Origin: Epibacterium sp. Ofav1-8
Lineage (GTDB): Bacteria > Pseudomonadota > Alphaproteobacteria > Rhodobacterales > Rhodobacteraceae
Direction of reading: 5' to 3'
Length of the DNA stretch: 64,000 nucleotides
Assembly: GCF_022348185.1 (NCBI RefSeq)
Contig: NZ_JAKRFD010000001.1
Span: forward strand, 124,001-188,000
The notes under the pieces were generated by a model. That model searched no databases, was not told where the DNA came from, and worked only from the letters and a program-made list of their open reading frames with translations. Positions 28,875 to 37,362 of this stretch are shown one piece after another; positions within the stretch are counted from its first letter, which is position 1; every line of letters starts with the position of its first letter. Both the position numbers and the translations under genes were made by a program.

Positions 28875-30320
28875 TTACTCCGGATCGGTGTTGTAAATCA
28901 GCCGTTCGTCACAGGGTGCGATGCGCAGGATGTTGGTGGTGCCGGGCACGTTGAAGGGCACACCGGCGGTGACCACGACCTGATCGGTTTCGCTGGCAAA
29001 CCCGCCGGAGCGGGCGGCGCGGGCGGCGGAGACCACGGCCCCCTTGAAGCGGTCGACCTTGGAGGTCACGAAGCAGTTGCACCCCCAGCTGAGGCACAGG
29101 CGCCGCGCGGTCTTTTCCAGCGGGGTCAGGGCCAGGATCGGCACAAAGGGACGCTCGCGCGAGGTCAGCAGGGCGGTGGTGCCGGATTGGGTAAAGCAGC
29201 AGATCGCCTTGATCTCGGTCTTTTCCGCGATCTCGCGGGCGGCGGCGACGATGCCGTCGGCCAGCGTGTCGCCCTTGGCCTGGCGCGATGCGCCGATGAT
29301 CTCGCGATAGGTCGGGTCCAGCTCCACCTCGGTGGCCACCTTGTCCATGGTCTGGACCGCCTCGATCGGATACTGGCCGGCGGCGGATTCGGCGCTCAGC
29401 ATGATGGCGTCGCTGCCCTCGTAGATCGCGGTTGCCACGTCCGAGACTTCGGCCCGGGTCGGCATCGGGCTTTCGATCATGCTTTCCAGCATCTGAGTCG
29501 CCACGATAACCGGCTTGGCGGCCGCGCGGCATTTGCGCACCAGACGTTTCTGGATCGGCGGCACGTGGGAGACCGGCAGCTCGACGCCCAGATCGCCCCG
29601 CGCCACCATGATCCCGTCGGAGGCATCGAGGATTTCGCCGAAATTGTCGACCGCGGCGGGTTTTTCGATCTTGGACAGCACCGCCGCCCGGCCATCGGCA
29701 AGGGTGCGGGCCTCGAACACGTCCTTGGCACGCTGCACAAAGGACAGCGCCAGCCAGTCCACGCCCAGTTCGCAGACAAACTCCAGGTCGGCGCGGTCCT
29801 TCTCCGACAGCGCGGCCAGCGGCAGGATCACATCCGGCACGTTGACGCCCTTGCGGTTGGAGATGGTGCCGCCGGTGACGATCTCGCAATTGGCGAAATC
29901 CGCGCCGCAGTCATCGACCTTGAGGCGGATCTTGCCGTCGTTGACCAGCAGCGACGCGCCCGGCTCCAGCGCCTGAAAGATCTCGGGATGCGGCAGGCAG
30001 ACGCGGTTCAGGTCGCCCTCGGCCGGGTCGAGATCGAGGCGGAATTTCGCCCCCTCGACCAGCTCTTCCTCGCCATTGGCAAAGACGCCGACGCGCAGTT
30101 TCGGACCTTGCAGGTCGGCCAGAATGGCGATGGTGGAGTCGAGGTCGGCCTCGACCTGGCGGATGATCTTGTGTTTGGCGGCAATCTCGTCGTGGCTGCC
30201 GTGGGACATGTTGAGGCGGAACACATCGGCGCCGGCCTCATGCAGCGCGCGGATGGTCTCGTAGGTCTCGGATGCCGGGCCGAGGGTGGCCACGATCTTG
30301 ACGTTGCGCGTGCGTTTCAT
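28875..30320 (-). CDS. pyk: Pyruvate kinase
   Basis: A 481-residue pyruvate kinase, converting phosphoenolpyruvate and ADP to pyruvate and ATP. The N-terminus RNVKIVATLGPAS and substrate-binding RLNMSHGSHDE are canonical. The active-site segment IMVARGDLGVELP and the B-domain are present. The SKIEKP motif holds the catalytic Lys. A strong GGAGGATAG site precedes the ATG. Normal length for a bacterial type. Confidence 0.97.
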   Translation of the reverse strand: MKRTRNVKIVATLGPASETYETIRALHEAGADVFRLNMSHGSHDEIAAKHKIIRQVEADLDSTIAILADLQGPKLRVGVFANGEEELVEGAKFRLDLDPAEGDLNRVCLPHPEIFQALEPGASLLVNDGKIRLKVDDCGADFANCEIVTGGTISNRKGVNVPDVILPLAALSEKDRADLEFVCELGVDWLALSFVQRAKDVFEARTLADGRAAVLSKIEKPAAVDNFGEILDASDGIMVARGDLGVELPVSHVPPIQKRLVRKCRAAAKPVIVATQMLESMIESPMPTRAEVSDVATAIYEGSDAIMLSAESAAGQYPIEAVQTMDKVATEVELDPTYREIIGASRQAKGDTLADGIVAAAREIAEKTEIKAICCFTQSGTTALLTSRERPFVPILALTPLEKTARRLCLSWGCNCFVTSKVDRFKGAVVSAARAARSGGFASETDQVVVTAGVPFNVPGTTNILRIAPCDERLIYNTDPE

Positions 30321-30668
30321 GGAATCTCTATCCTCCGGCTGTCCATCCCGAGATGGCGGGTCCTGGTGTGCTGCTGCGATACCGGGGCGGCCTGGCGCCC
30401 CGCGTCTATGTTATCGCAAACATCGTTTTCGGTCTTATGGCGCAAATCACCTGCTGCCGCAACTCTTCATAAGCTACGCCATCAAATCATGACGGGCCGG
30501 TGACGACCTCATGACAGGTCCATCATATTGCACCACCGCCCCTTGCGGCAACCGCGCAGGCGGCGCAACCCGGGCCCGATCCGCGCTGGCCCGACCCGCG
30601 CTGGCCTGAGCCTTGTCGCGGCCCCATGTGATTGCTACCACAGATGTCACCGAAGCAAGGAGCCCGCC
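30321..30668. other. Divergent intergenic region between pyk and DUF1244 gene
   Basis: About 348 bp. It holds a GC hairpin in the pyk leader (GGGGCG 30384-30389 / CGCCCC 30396-30401) and an AT-richer stretch at about 30410-30490, likely to carry the pyk promoter. No convincing gene is visible. Confidence 0.5.
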
Positions 30669-31001
30669 ATGACCACGCCCGAGATCGACGCCCAGACCCA
30701 GATCGAACTGGAAGCGGCCGCCTTTCGCCGCTTGCGCCAGCATCTGATGCAGGACCGCACCGATGTGCAGAACATCGACATGATGAACCTCGCAGGCTTT
30801 TGCCGCAATTGCCTGAGCCGCTGGTATCAGGAGGCCGCCAACGACAAGGGCATCGAGATGGACAAGGCGCAGGCGCGCGAAATCTTCTACGGCATGACCA
30901 TGGACGAGTGGAAAGCCAACTATCAGACCGACGCAGGCGCCGACAAACAGGAGGCCTTCAAAAAGTCCTTTGCCGAGAATGTTGGCACCGACAAGGGCTG
31001 A
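30669..31001 (+). CDS. DUF1244 domain-containing protein
   Basis: A 110-residue protein matching the DUF1244 family, a small conserved alphaproteobacterial/gammaproteobacterial protein of unknown role. Conserved features are the FRRLRQHL start of the domain, the cysteine pair in GFCRNCLSRWY, and IFYGMTMDEWKANYQ. ATG at 30669 follows an AAGGAG site. The cysteines could bind a metal, though this is only a guess. It is monocistronic and followed by a hairpin at 31035-31055. Confidence 0.85.
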   Translation: MTTPEIDAQTQIELEAAAFRRLRQHLMQDRTDVQNIDMMNLAGFCRNCLSRWYQEAANDKGIEMDKAQAREIFYGMTMDEWKANYQTDAGADKQEAFKKSFAENVGTDKG

Positions 31002-31034
31002 CGGCCGCCCCCCGTATTCATTAGAAATGGACAG

Positions 31035-31059
31035 CGCCCGCCTATCAGCCGGGCGTTGT
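31035..31059 (+). terminator. Probable terminator of DUF1244 gene
   Basis: CGCCCG (31035-31040) pairs with CGGGCG (31050-31055), followed by TTGTTT, 34 bp after the stop. Confidence 0.6.
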
Positions 31060-31188
31060 TTCATCTATCGCAGGGCAGATCCCGCACACCGTTTGCACAG
31101 GCTCTGTGCGGACCTGCGCCTAGGCAGCCCGGATGCGCATGCCTAGCTTGATGAGAGTTCCACAATCCTGCACTCCGGGAGAGCCCTC

Positions 31189-31983
31189 ATGACGCGCATG
31201 CCCACATTCTTTATCTCTCATGGTGGTGGCCCATGGCCGTGGCTGCCGGGGTGGCGGGCGCAGTTTGCCCCGTTGGAGGCCTCTCTCAAGGCGATGCCGG
31301 ATCAGCTGCCGGAGCGCCCCAAAGCGGTGCTGATGATCTCCGGCCATTGGGAGACCGAGGGCTTTGCGGTGATGTCCAACCCGCAGCCGCCGATGGTCTA
31401 TGACTACACCGGCTTTCCGCCCGAAACCTATCAGATCACCTATCCCGCCCCCGGCGCGCCGGATCTGGCTGCGCGCACCCATGCGCTGCTTGCGGCGGCG
31501 GGTCTGCCGACGCGGCTTGATGCGGAGATGGGCTATGATCACGGCACCTTCGCCCCGATGGCGGTGATCTACCCGGAGGCCGACGTGCCGCTCTATCAGG
31601 TGTCGTTGCAACAGGGCTATGACCCGGCGGCGCATTTCGCCATGGGTCGTGCGCTGGCTCCTTTGCGCGACGAAGGCGTGGTCATCATCGGCTCCGGTCT
31701 CAGCTATCACAACCTGCGCGCCTTTGGCCCCGGTGCGCGCGTGCCGTCCGAGGCATTTGATGCCTGGCTGAATGAGGCGCTGATGCTCTCGCCAGAGGCG
31801 CGGACCGAGGCGCTGATGAACTGGGAACAGGCCCCCTATGCGCGCGACTGCCACGCCCAAGAAGACCACCTCGCCCCGATATTTGCGGCCCTTGGCGCAG
31901 CAGAACAGGACGACATGACCCGGATCTATCACCAGACCGAGATATTCGGCGGTGTGACCGCCTCGGGCTTTCGGTTCGGCTGA
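31189..31983 (+). CDS. LigB/DODA-type extradiol ring-cleavage dioxygenase family protein
   Basis: A 264-residue protein of the class III extradiol dioxygenase (YgiD/DODA) family. Metal-ligand histidines are seen in FFISHGGGP, ISGHWET and DHGTFAP, with a further His in GSGLSYHNLRAF. Such enzymes cleave catecholic rings or make related products; the physiological substrate of most bacterial members is unknown. A GGGAGAG site precedes the ATG. It converges with the D-amino-acid transaminase gene, and a shared terminator lies between them. Confidence 0.88.
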   Translation: MTRMPTFFISHGGGPWPWLPGWRAQFAPLEASLKAMPDQLPERPKAVLMISGHWETEGFAVMSNPQPPMVYDYTGFPPETYQITYPAPGAPDLAARTHALLAAAGLPTRLDAEMGYDHGTFAPMAVIYPEADVPLYQVSLQQGYDPAAHFAMGRALAPLRDEGVVIIGSGLSYHNLRAFGPGARVPSEAFDAWLNEALMLSPEARTEALMNWEQAPYARDCHAQEDHLAPIFAALGAAEQDDMTRIYHQTEIFGGVTASGFRFG

Positions 31984-31989
31984 CATGAA

Positions 31990-32020
31990 AAAAGGCCACC
32001 CTTTTAGGGGGTGGCCTTTT
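31990..32020. terminator. Bidirectional terminator
   Basis: GGCCACCC (31994-32001) pairs with GGGTGGCC (32009-32016). It is flanked by AAAA before and TTTT after, so it can stop transcription from both convergent genes. Confidence 0.93.
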
Positions 32021-32048
32021 GAAGAATTCCGTCAGGTCCTGTGTGGGA

Positions 32049-32909
32049 TCACACAGCCGCCTTGATGCTTTCCTCAAGGTAGATCTCGCGCAGACGCTTG
32101 GCGATCGGACCCGGTGTGCCGTCGCCCAGGGCGACGCCGTCGATCTCCACAACCGGCATCACAAAAGCCGAGGCCGAGGTGGTGAACGCCTCATCCGCCG
32201 CTTTTGCCTCGTCGATGGTGAACAGGCGCTCTTCGACCTTCAGCTGCGCCTCTTCGGCCATGCGCAGCACCGCCTTGCGGGTGATCCCGTGAAGGATGTC
32301 ATTGGACAGCGGGCGCGTCACGATCACGCCATCCTTGACGAAATAGGCGTTGTTGGAGGTGCCCTCGGTCACATGGCCATCCTCGATCATCCAGGCATCA
32401 TCGGCACCGGCTTTCTTCGCCATCATCTTGCCCATGGAGGGGTACAACAGCTGCACGGTCTTGATGTCGCGACGGCCCCAGCGGATGTCCTCGATCGAGA
32501 TGATCTTGGCGCCTTTCTTGGCGGCAGGGCTATCGGCGAGGCCAGGTTTGTTCTGCGTAAACAACACGATGGTCGGCTTGGTATCCTCCGATGGGAACAC
32601 AAAATCCCGGTCGCCGTCCGAGCCGCGCGTGACCTGCAAATAGACCAGCCCCTCGTCGATGTCATTCAGCTCCACCAGCTTGCGGTGGATCTCCAAGAGC
32701 TCGTCCTTGGTGCAGGGCTCGGCCATATCGAGCTCATCCAGCGACCGCTTCAGGCGCACCGCGTGGCCCTCAAAATCGATGAGCTTGCCGCCCAGCACCG
32801 AGGTCACCTCATAGACCGCATCCGCCATCAGAAAGCCGCGATCAAAGATAGAGACCTTGGCCTCGGTTTCCGGCAGGTAGTCGCCGTTTACATATACGGT
32901 ACGGGTCAT
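32049..32909 (-). CDS. dat: D-amino-acid transaminase (PLP fold type IV)
   Basis: A 286-residue fold-type-IV aminotransferase. The PLP Lys lies in the DIKTVQLLY motif and the phosphate-binding segment is VTEGTSNNAYFV. The N-terminus RTVYVNGDYLPE and FDRGFLMADAVYEV fit the D-amino-acid transaminase subgroup, which swaps amino groups between D-amino acids and 2-oxo acids. ATG at 32909 sits 10 bp after the dgcA stop. Third gene of dgcN-dgcA-dat. A branched-chain transaminase is the main alternative, but the neighbours favour D-amino acids. Confidence 0.88.
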   Translation of the reverse strand: MTRTVYVNGDYLPETEAKVSIFDRGFLMADAVYEVTSVLGGKLIDFEGHAVRLKRSLDELDMAEPCTKDELLEIHRKLVELNDIDEGLVYLQVTRGSDGDRDFVFPSEDTKPTIVLFTQNKPGLADSPAAKKGAKIISIEDIRWGRRDIKTVQLLYPSMGKMMAKKAGADDAWMIEDGHVTEGTSNNAYFVKDGVIVTRPLSNDILHGITRKAVLRMAEEAQLKVEERLFTIDEAKAADEAFTTSASAFVMPVVEIDGVALGDGTPGPIAKRLREIYLEESIKAAV

Positions 32910-32919
32910 GGTCGTCTCC

Positions 32920-33885
32920 TTAGCCCCAGAGCGCAGGCCGCGGGGGGTGCACCCCCTCGGCGTCAAAAGTCAGCGGTTCGGGACGGTCTTCGGCCAGAAG
33001 CAGCGGCCCGTCAAGATCCGTCACCAACGCACCCTGTGCCACCAGTGTCGCGGGTGCCATCGCCAGCGACGATCCCACCATGCAGCCGACCATCACCTGA
33101 TAGCCCTCGGCCAGCGCCGCATCGCGCAATTTCAAGGCTTCTGTCAGACCGCCGGTCTTATCCAGTTTGATGTTCACAACATCATATTTGCCCTTGAGTT
33201 TCGGCAGGCTGGCGCAGTCATGCGCGCTCTCATCGGCGCAGACCGGTACCGGACGTTCCATGCCGATCAGCGCCTCATCCTCACCTGCGGGCAGGGGTTG
33301 CTCCACCAGCTCCACCCCAAGGCGCACAAGATGCGGTGCAAGTTCGGCGTACACCTCGGCCGACCAGCCCTCATTGGCGTCAATGATGATCCGCGCCTCG
33401 GGCGCGCCTGCGCGCACCGCCTCAAGGCGAGGCATATCCTCGGGCGTGCCGAGCTTGATCTTCAACAGCGGACGATGGGCATTCTCAGCCGCCTGTTTCT
33501 GCATCTCTTCAGGAGAGGCCAGCGACAGCGTATAGGCGGTGATCTCCGGCCCCGGCTGATCCAGCCCAGCCAATTCCCAGACCGGCTTGCCCGCCTTTTT
33601 GGCCTCCAGATCCCACAGCGCACAATCCACCGCGTTGCGCGCGGCCCCGGCAGGCAGCAGCCTCTGCAATTCCGCGCGCGCAAACACGTCAGGCAGCGCT
33701 TCGATCTGAGCCGTCACCGACTCCAGCGTCTCATCATAGCGCGCATAGGGCACACATTCGCCCCAGCCCACATGATCTCCATCCTCAACCCGAACCGTCA
33801 GCACCTTGGCCTCGGTGCGCGATCCGCGCGAGATGGTAAAAACCTGCGCCAGTTTGAACACATCGGGGGTGACAGTGATTTTCAT
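32920..33885 (-). CDS. dgcA: N-acetyl-D-glutamate racemase DgcA (dipeptide-epimerase-like enolase superfamily)
   Basis: A 321-residue enolase-superfamily enzyme. The catalytic lysine pair is seen in LLKIKLG and NIKLDKTGG. Metal ligands are in IIIDANEGW, VELVEQPL and VCADESAHD. By sequence alone it looks like an L-Ala-D/L-Glu epimerase, but its position next to a DUF1611/DgcN gene matches the marine D-glutamate pathway. There DgcA racemises N-acetyl-D-glutamate to the L form. ATG at 33885 has the MKITVTPDVF start. The assignment rests on family plus context. Confidence 0.82.
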   Translation of the reverse strand: MKITVTPDVFKLAQVFTISRGSRTEAKVLTVRVEDGDHVGWGECVPYARYDETLESVTAQIEALPDVFARAELQRLLPAGAARNAVDCALWDLEAKKAGKPVWELAGLDQPGPEITAYTLSLASPEEMQKQAAENAHRPLLKIKLGTPEDMPRLEAVRAGAPEARIIIDANEGWSAEVYAELAPHLVRLGVELVEQPLPAGEDEALIGMERPVPVCADESAHDCASLPKLKGKYDVVNIKLDKTGGLTEALKLRDAALAEGYQVMVGCMVGSSLAMAPATLVAQGALVTDLDGPLLLAEDRPEPLTFDAEGVHPPRPALWG

Positions 33886-33990
33886 GGCTCTCCCTTCGGG
33901 CAGCGCCGCCACCCCTTCTTCATCTTCTTAAAAATATCCCCGCCGGAGGCTCCTGCGCGATCCACAGACGCCCCCGGCAAAGATGTTCAA

Positions 33991-34992
33991 TCAGACCGCA
34001 GCCAGCGCGTCCACCAGACGACCGGCGCCATGGCGATAGGGATCCACCGCAGGCAGACCCATGCGGCCCTCAACTTCTTTCAGGTAGGCCACGGCTTCCT
34101 CCTCACCCAAATGCTGGGTGTTGACGGAAATCCCGACGATCTTGCAGTCCTTATTGGCCCGTTGCGCCAGCGGCAGGGCCACATCACGCAGCTCCTCCAG
34201 CGAGGGCACATCGTAATCGGGCAGACCGCGCATATGGGTGCGGGTCGGCTCGTGACACAGGATCAGCGCGTCGGGCTGGCCGCCATGCACCAGCGCCATG
34301 GTCACACCGGAATAGGACACGTGGAACAGCGATCCCTGACCCTCGATCAGGTCCCAGTGATCGTCATCATTGTCGGGGGTCAGATACTCGATGGAGCCCG
34401 CCATGAAATCGGCGATCACCGCATCCAGCGGCACACCGTCACCGGTGATCAGAATGCCGGTCTGACCCGTCGCGCGGAAGGTCGATTTCATACCGCGCGC
34501 CTGCATCTCGGCGTCCATCGCCAGTGCGGTGTACATTTTGCCCACGGAACAGTCGGTGCCCACCGCAAGGCAGCGCTTGCCGCGACGCTTCACACCATCG
34601 GCAATCGGATACTGCACCGACGGCACCCGCACATCATGCAGGGTGCGCCCGGTTGCTTTGGCAACGGCGGCCAGATCCGGCTCGTCGCGCAGAAGGTTGT
34701 GCAGCCCGGAGGCAAGGTCAAAGCCCTCTTCCAGCGCCTGCACCAGCACTTTTTTCCATTCCTGACTGATCTTGCCGCCGCGGTTGGCGACACCGATCAC
34801 CAGCGTTTTGGCACCAGCGGCTTTGGCCTCTTCCAGCGTCATCTCGGTGAGGCCAAGGTTTGCACCGCAGCCGGGCAGGCTGATCTGGCCCACCGCATGG
34901 TCAGGGCGCCAGTCGCGGATGCCAATGGCAACCTTGGCGGCCAGCATGTCGGGCGCATCGCCGAGGAACAGGAGATAAGGGGTCTCGATCAT
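33991..34992 (-). CDS. dgcN: D-glutamate N-acetyltransferase DgcN (DUF1611 family)
   Basis: A 333-residue DUF1611 protein. The N-terminal Rossmann-like half starts MIETPYLLFLGDAPDMLAAK. The C-terminal P-loop-like half has the motif GTDCSVGKMYT and later IEGQGSLFHVSYSG. In the described D-glutamate pathway of marine proteobacteria, DgcN acetylates D-Glu to N-acetyl-D-Glu for DgcA. ATG at 34992 has an AAAGGA site about 9 nt upstream; the open frame continues to 35172 but that extension is not family-like. First gene of the operon, with 105 bp before dgcA. Confidence 0.83.
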   Translation of the reverse strand: MIETPYLLFLGDAPDMLAAKVAIGIRDWRPDHAVGQISLPGCGANLGLTEMTLEEAKAAGAKTLVIGVANRGGKISQEWKKVLVQALEEGFDLASGLHNLLRDEPDLAAVAKATGRTLHDVRVPSVQYPIADGVKRRGKRCLAVGTDCSVGKMYTALAMDAEMQARGMKSTFRATGQTGILITGDGVPLDAVIADFMAGSIEYLTPDNDDDHWDLIEGQGSLFHVSYSGVTMALVHGGQPDALILCHEPTRTHMRGLPDYDVPSLEELRDVALPLAQRANKDCKIVGISVNTQHLGEEEAVAYLKEVEGRMGLPAVDPYRHGAGRLVDALAAV

Positions 34993-35300
34993 ATCCAGCG
35001 TCCTTTTTTGGAATTCGTCAGAGTTCAAGGTAGCTTGCGGCAATCGCGCTGCAACTTCCTGTCTAATTCGCCAGTGCAGCGGATCTTCGAGGGGATTTCT
35101 TCGGGCATTGGATCTATTCATCGAAGAATCTCCCACTTGATGACAAAATACGCCCGAGATGGCGCGGATCACGCAGAAAGACTATGCAGATGCGGCATCG
35201 CTGAAATGCTGCAACTGCAAATAAGACTTGCCATTACGTGAGCAACGAAATACCAAAACATGAACCTATTTTGGAATTTATGAACCCGGAGAGACCAGAG
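34993..35300. promoter_or_regulatory. Divergent promoter region of dgcN and mcl1
   Basis: About 308 bp, less GC-rich than its surroundings. It contains an inverted repeat next to mcl1 (CCAAAA 35253-35258 / TTTTGG near 35269-35274, 10-nt spacer). A 10-mer direct repeat TTTTGGAATT occurs near each end of the region, and GCTGCAACT occurs twice (about 35048 and 35207). These are candidates for binding sites of the two operons' regulators. No regulator gene is adjacent. Confidence 0.4.
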
Positions 35301-36263
35301 ATGAGCTTTCGCCTTCAGCCCACGCCCCCGGCCCGCCCCAACCGCTGCCAGCTGTTCGGCCCCGGCTCCAACACGAAACTCTTTGCCAAAATGGCCGCCT
35401 CTGCGGCGGATGTGATCAACCTCGATCTCGAAGATTCCGTGGCCCCCTCAGACAAGGATCAGGCCCGCGCCAATGTGATCGAGGCGATCAATACGGTCGA
35501 TTGGGGCACTAAGACCCTGAGCGTGCGCATCAACGGGCTGGATACGCCCTATTGGTACCGCGACGTGGTGGATCTGATGGAACAGGCGGGCGCGCGGCTT
35601 GATCAGATCATGATCCCCAAGGTGGGCTGCGCCGAGGATGTCTATGCGGTGGACGCGCTGGTCACCGCGATAGAACGCGCCAAGGGCCGTCAAAAGCCGG
35701 TCAGCTTTGAGGTCATTATCGAATCTGCCGCAGGTATCGCCCATGTCGAGGCCATCGCTGCCAGCAGCCCGCGCCTGCAGGCCATGAGCCTTGGCGCGGC
35801 GGATTTTGCCGCCTCCATGGGGATGCAGACCACTGGCATCGGGGGCACGCAGGAAAACTACTATATGCTCCGCGAGGGCACCAAACACTGGTCCGATCCG
35901 TGGCACTGGGCGCAAGCCGCCATTGTCGCCGCCTGTCGCACCCATGGTGTGTTGCCGGTGGATGGCCCCTTTGGCGATTTCTCCGATGACGAGGGCTATA
36001 TCGCGCAGGCCAAACGCTCCGCGACGCTGGGCATGGTCGGCAAATGGGCGATCCACCCTAAACAGATCGCCCTGGCAAATCAGGTTTTCACCCCCTCGGA
36101 CGCGGCCGTTTCTGAGGCGCGCGACATTCTCGCCGCCATGGAAGAGGCCAAAGCCAGCGGCGCAGGCGCAACCGTCTACAAGGGGCGTTTGGTCGACATC
36201 GCCTCGATCAAACAGGCCGAAGTCATCGTGGCGCAGTACGAACTCATCGCCCAGAACAGCTAA
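35301..36263 (+). CDS. mcl1: L-malyl-CoA / beta-methylmalyl-CoA lyase
   Basis: A 320-residue CitE-like (HpcH/HpaI fold) lyase, very similar in visible sequence to Mcl1 of Rhodobacter. The MSFRLQPTPPARPNRCQLFGP start, INLDLEDSV metal-ligand motif, FEVIIESAAGI, and the C-terminal GMVGKWAIHPKQI are all present. Mcl1 cleaves beta-methylmalyl-CoA to glyoxylate and propionyl-CoA and condenses acetyl-CoA with glyoxylate, so it points to the ethylmalonyl-CoA pathway. ATG at 35301 has a CGGAGAG site; a 21-residue upstream extension is not family-like. Confidence 0.93.
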   Translation: MSFRLQPTPPARPNRCQLFGPGSNTKLFAKMAASAADVINLDLEDSVAPSDKDQARANVIEAINTVDWGTKTLSVRINGLDTPYWYRDVVDLMEQAGARLDQIMIPKVGCAEDVYAVDALVTAIERAKGRQKPVSFEVIIESAAGIAHVEAIAASSPRLQAMSLGAADFAASMGMQTTGIGGTQENYYMLREGTKHWSDPWHWAQAAIVAACRTHGVLPVDGPFGDFSDDEGYIAQAKRSATLGMVGKWAIHPKQIALANQVFTPSDAAVSEARDILAAMEEAKASGAGATVYKGRLVDIASIKQAEVIVAQYELIAQNS

Positions 36264-36310
36264 AACACGGCCCTTACACCCCTCCTCTTCTAACTAAAAT
36301 ATCCCGGAGC

Positions 36311-36327
36311 GCGAGGCAGAGCCTCGC
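36311..36327. repeat. 7-bp hairpin with AGA triloop
   Basis: GCGAGGC-AGA-GCCTCGC, a perfect stem, 48 bp after mcl1. It has no T-tract. It is preceded by AAAATATCCC, a string that recurs as AAAATATCCCC at about 33932 between dgcN and dgcA. Confidence 0.5.
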
Positions 36328-36374
36328 TCCCTCGCGTTCCTCCTCGATGCAGATGGGGCCAATGCGGGTCGGGT

Positions 36375-36743
36375 TCAAACCCCGAACCCTGCATCAGACC
36401 GCAAGGCGCAGCGCGTGCCAGCGGGGTCGCAAAACTCTGCAGTGCTGCCCCATCCGTGGTGAAGCAAACGCACCTCAACACCCCGTTGCCGCAGATCTTC
36501 ACAGCTTGCTTTGATGTCGGGCACATTAAATCGCAACTTCAGTGGCAGTCTGGCCGGAGGTGCGGCGAGATCTTCCGCCGGTTCGATCATCAAATAAGCG
36601 CCACCCAGATCAAAAGTGCTCAGGGTCTCTTCGGGACGATTGATGCTATGGAGCAGCCTCAATCTCAAACAGTCCCGATAAAAGGCGACGCACGCCTGAT
36701 AGTGCGGCGTGAATAATATAAGACCCGCTGTGGTAATCTTCAT
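36375..36743 (-). CDS. VOC (glyoxalase/bleomycin resistance) family protein
   Basis: A 122-residue single-module VOC protein. The first half contains LILFTPHYQACVAFYRDCLRL, the usual opening beta-alpha unit. The second half contains LKLRFNVPDI and ends with FCDPAGTRCAL. VOC proteins include lyases, dioxygenases and antibiotic-binding proteins; the metal-ligand set is not clear here. ATG at 36743 gives MKITTAG; an upstream frame to 36794 is not needed. Monocistronic. Confidence 0.82.
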   Translation of the reverse strand: MKITTAGLILFTPHYQACVAFYRDCLRLRLLHSINRPEETLSTFDLGGAYLMIEPAEDLAAPPARLPLKLRFNVPDIKASCEDLRQRGVEVRLLHHGWGSTAEFCDPAGTRCALRSDAGFGV

Positions 36744-37362
36744 ACTGACTGTCCCCTGAAAATGGCCGTCACGAAAAGGAGTCTCGGATCTCAAGCGGGG
36801 TTGAGGTCAAGCGCGCAGTCTAAGCGCGAACGACAGGTTGCGCGATCTGAGTGTCTGCGGTGAAGATGACGGGCAGGAGGGGGGCGCTCCCGCCCCTTTG
36901 CGGATCAGGGCAAGCCTGATCCAAAAGCGTTGGGCCAAGCCGGGGGCCGCGCCGAAGGCGCGGCCCCCGGCCCTGCGGCGTCGCGCGCAGCGCGGCGCAA
37001 ACCCTCAGATCCAAGGCTCATCAGCAGCACAATGGCCGGCGTGTCCCGGGATGGGGCGCCTTATCGGTCTTGCTGTCTGGGCGATCCTCGGATTGGGTGG
37101 GGATCTGGATGATGAGGACGATGATAGTGTCGACGATAAGGAGGCGGCGCCGCCAGATCGGAGATGGACGGGTGTATCCACCCGCGCGCTAAACGTTGTC
37201 TCTGCACGCTTCCCTCGCGGGAAAGCCGGTTCCTGGTGTGACCGGGGTGTCAGGTCCGGTCGATGATCGCGATCACCTGAGATCCTAGCGATAGATCCGA
37301 AATATTCCCCTGCCAGAGCGTCCGCGCCATGCGCAACACCTCGCGCTGGTCTTGCCTAACGA
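36744..37362. other. Intergenic region with clustered hairpins
   Basis: About 620 bp without a convincing gene. It holds three hairpins in under 100 bp (36902-36998; described separately). One short open frame, 37051-37266 plus, has a hydrophobic start and an acidic middle (GGDLDDEDDDSVDDKE), but it lacks a clear ribosome site and I do not call it. Just before the Lrp gene end there are two near-copies of GCGCGCTGGTC. Confidence 0.5.
36902..36998. repeat. Cluster of three perfect or near-perfect short-loop hairpins
   Basis: (i) GGATCAGG/CCTGATCC, 36902-36922, 5-nt loop. (ii) A perfect 14-bp stem, 36940-36953 with 36957-36970, loop GAA; the core is GGGGGCCGCGCC. (iii) GCGTCGCGC/GCGCGGCGC, 36978-36998, one G-T pair, loop GCA. 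No T-tract follows any of them. Confidence 0.75.

Noticed and set aside
32920-33885. Calling this gene simply a murein-peptide recycling L-Ala-D/L-Glu epimerase
   Set aside because: Possible from sequence alone, but the adjoining DUF1611 gene and transaminase favour the D-glutamate pathway role.
36366-36382. T-arm-like stem-loop (TCGGG-TTCAAAC-CCCGA) as in a tRNA
   Set aside because: No matching acceptor strand, anticodon arm or CCA end could be found around it, and it overlaps the end of the VOC gene. Probably chance.
37051-37266. Short open frame with hydrophobic start and acidic stretch
   Set aside because: No clear ribosome site, atypical codon use and a nonsense-like C-terminus; mentioned in the intergenic entry only.
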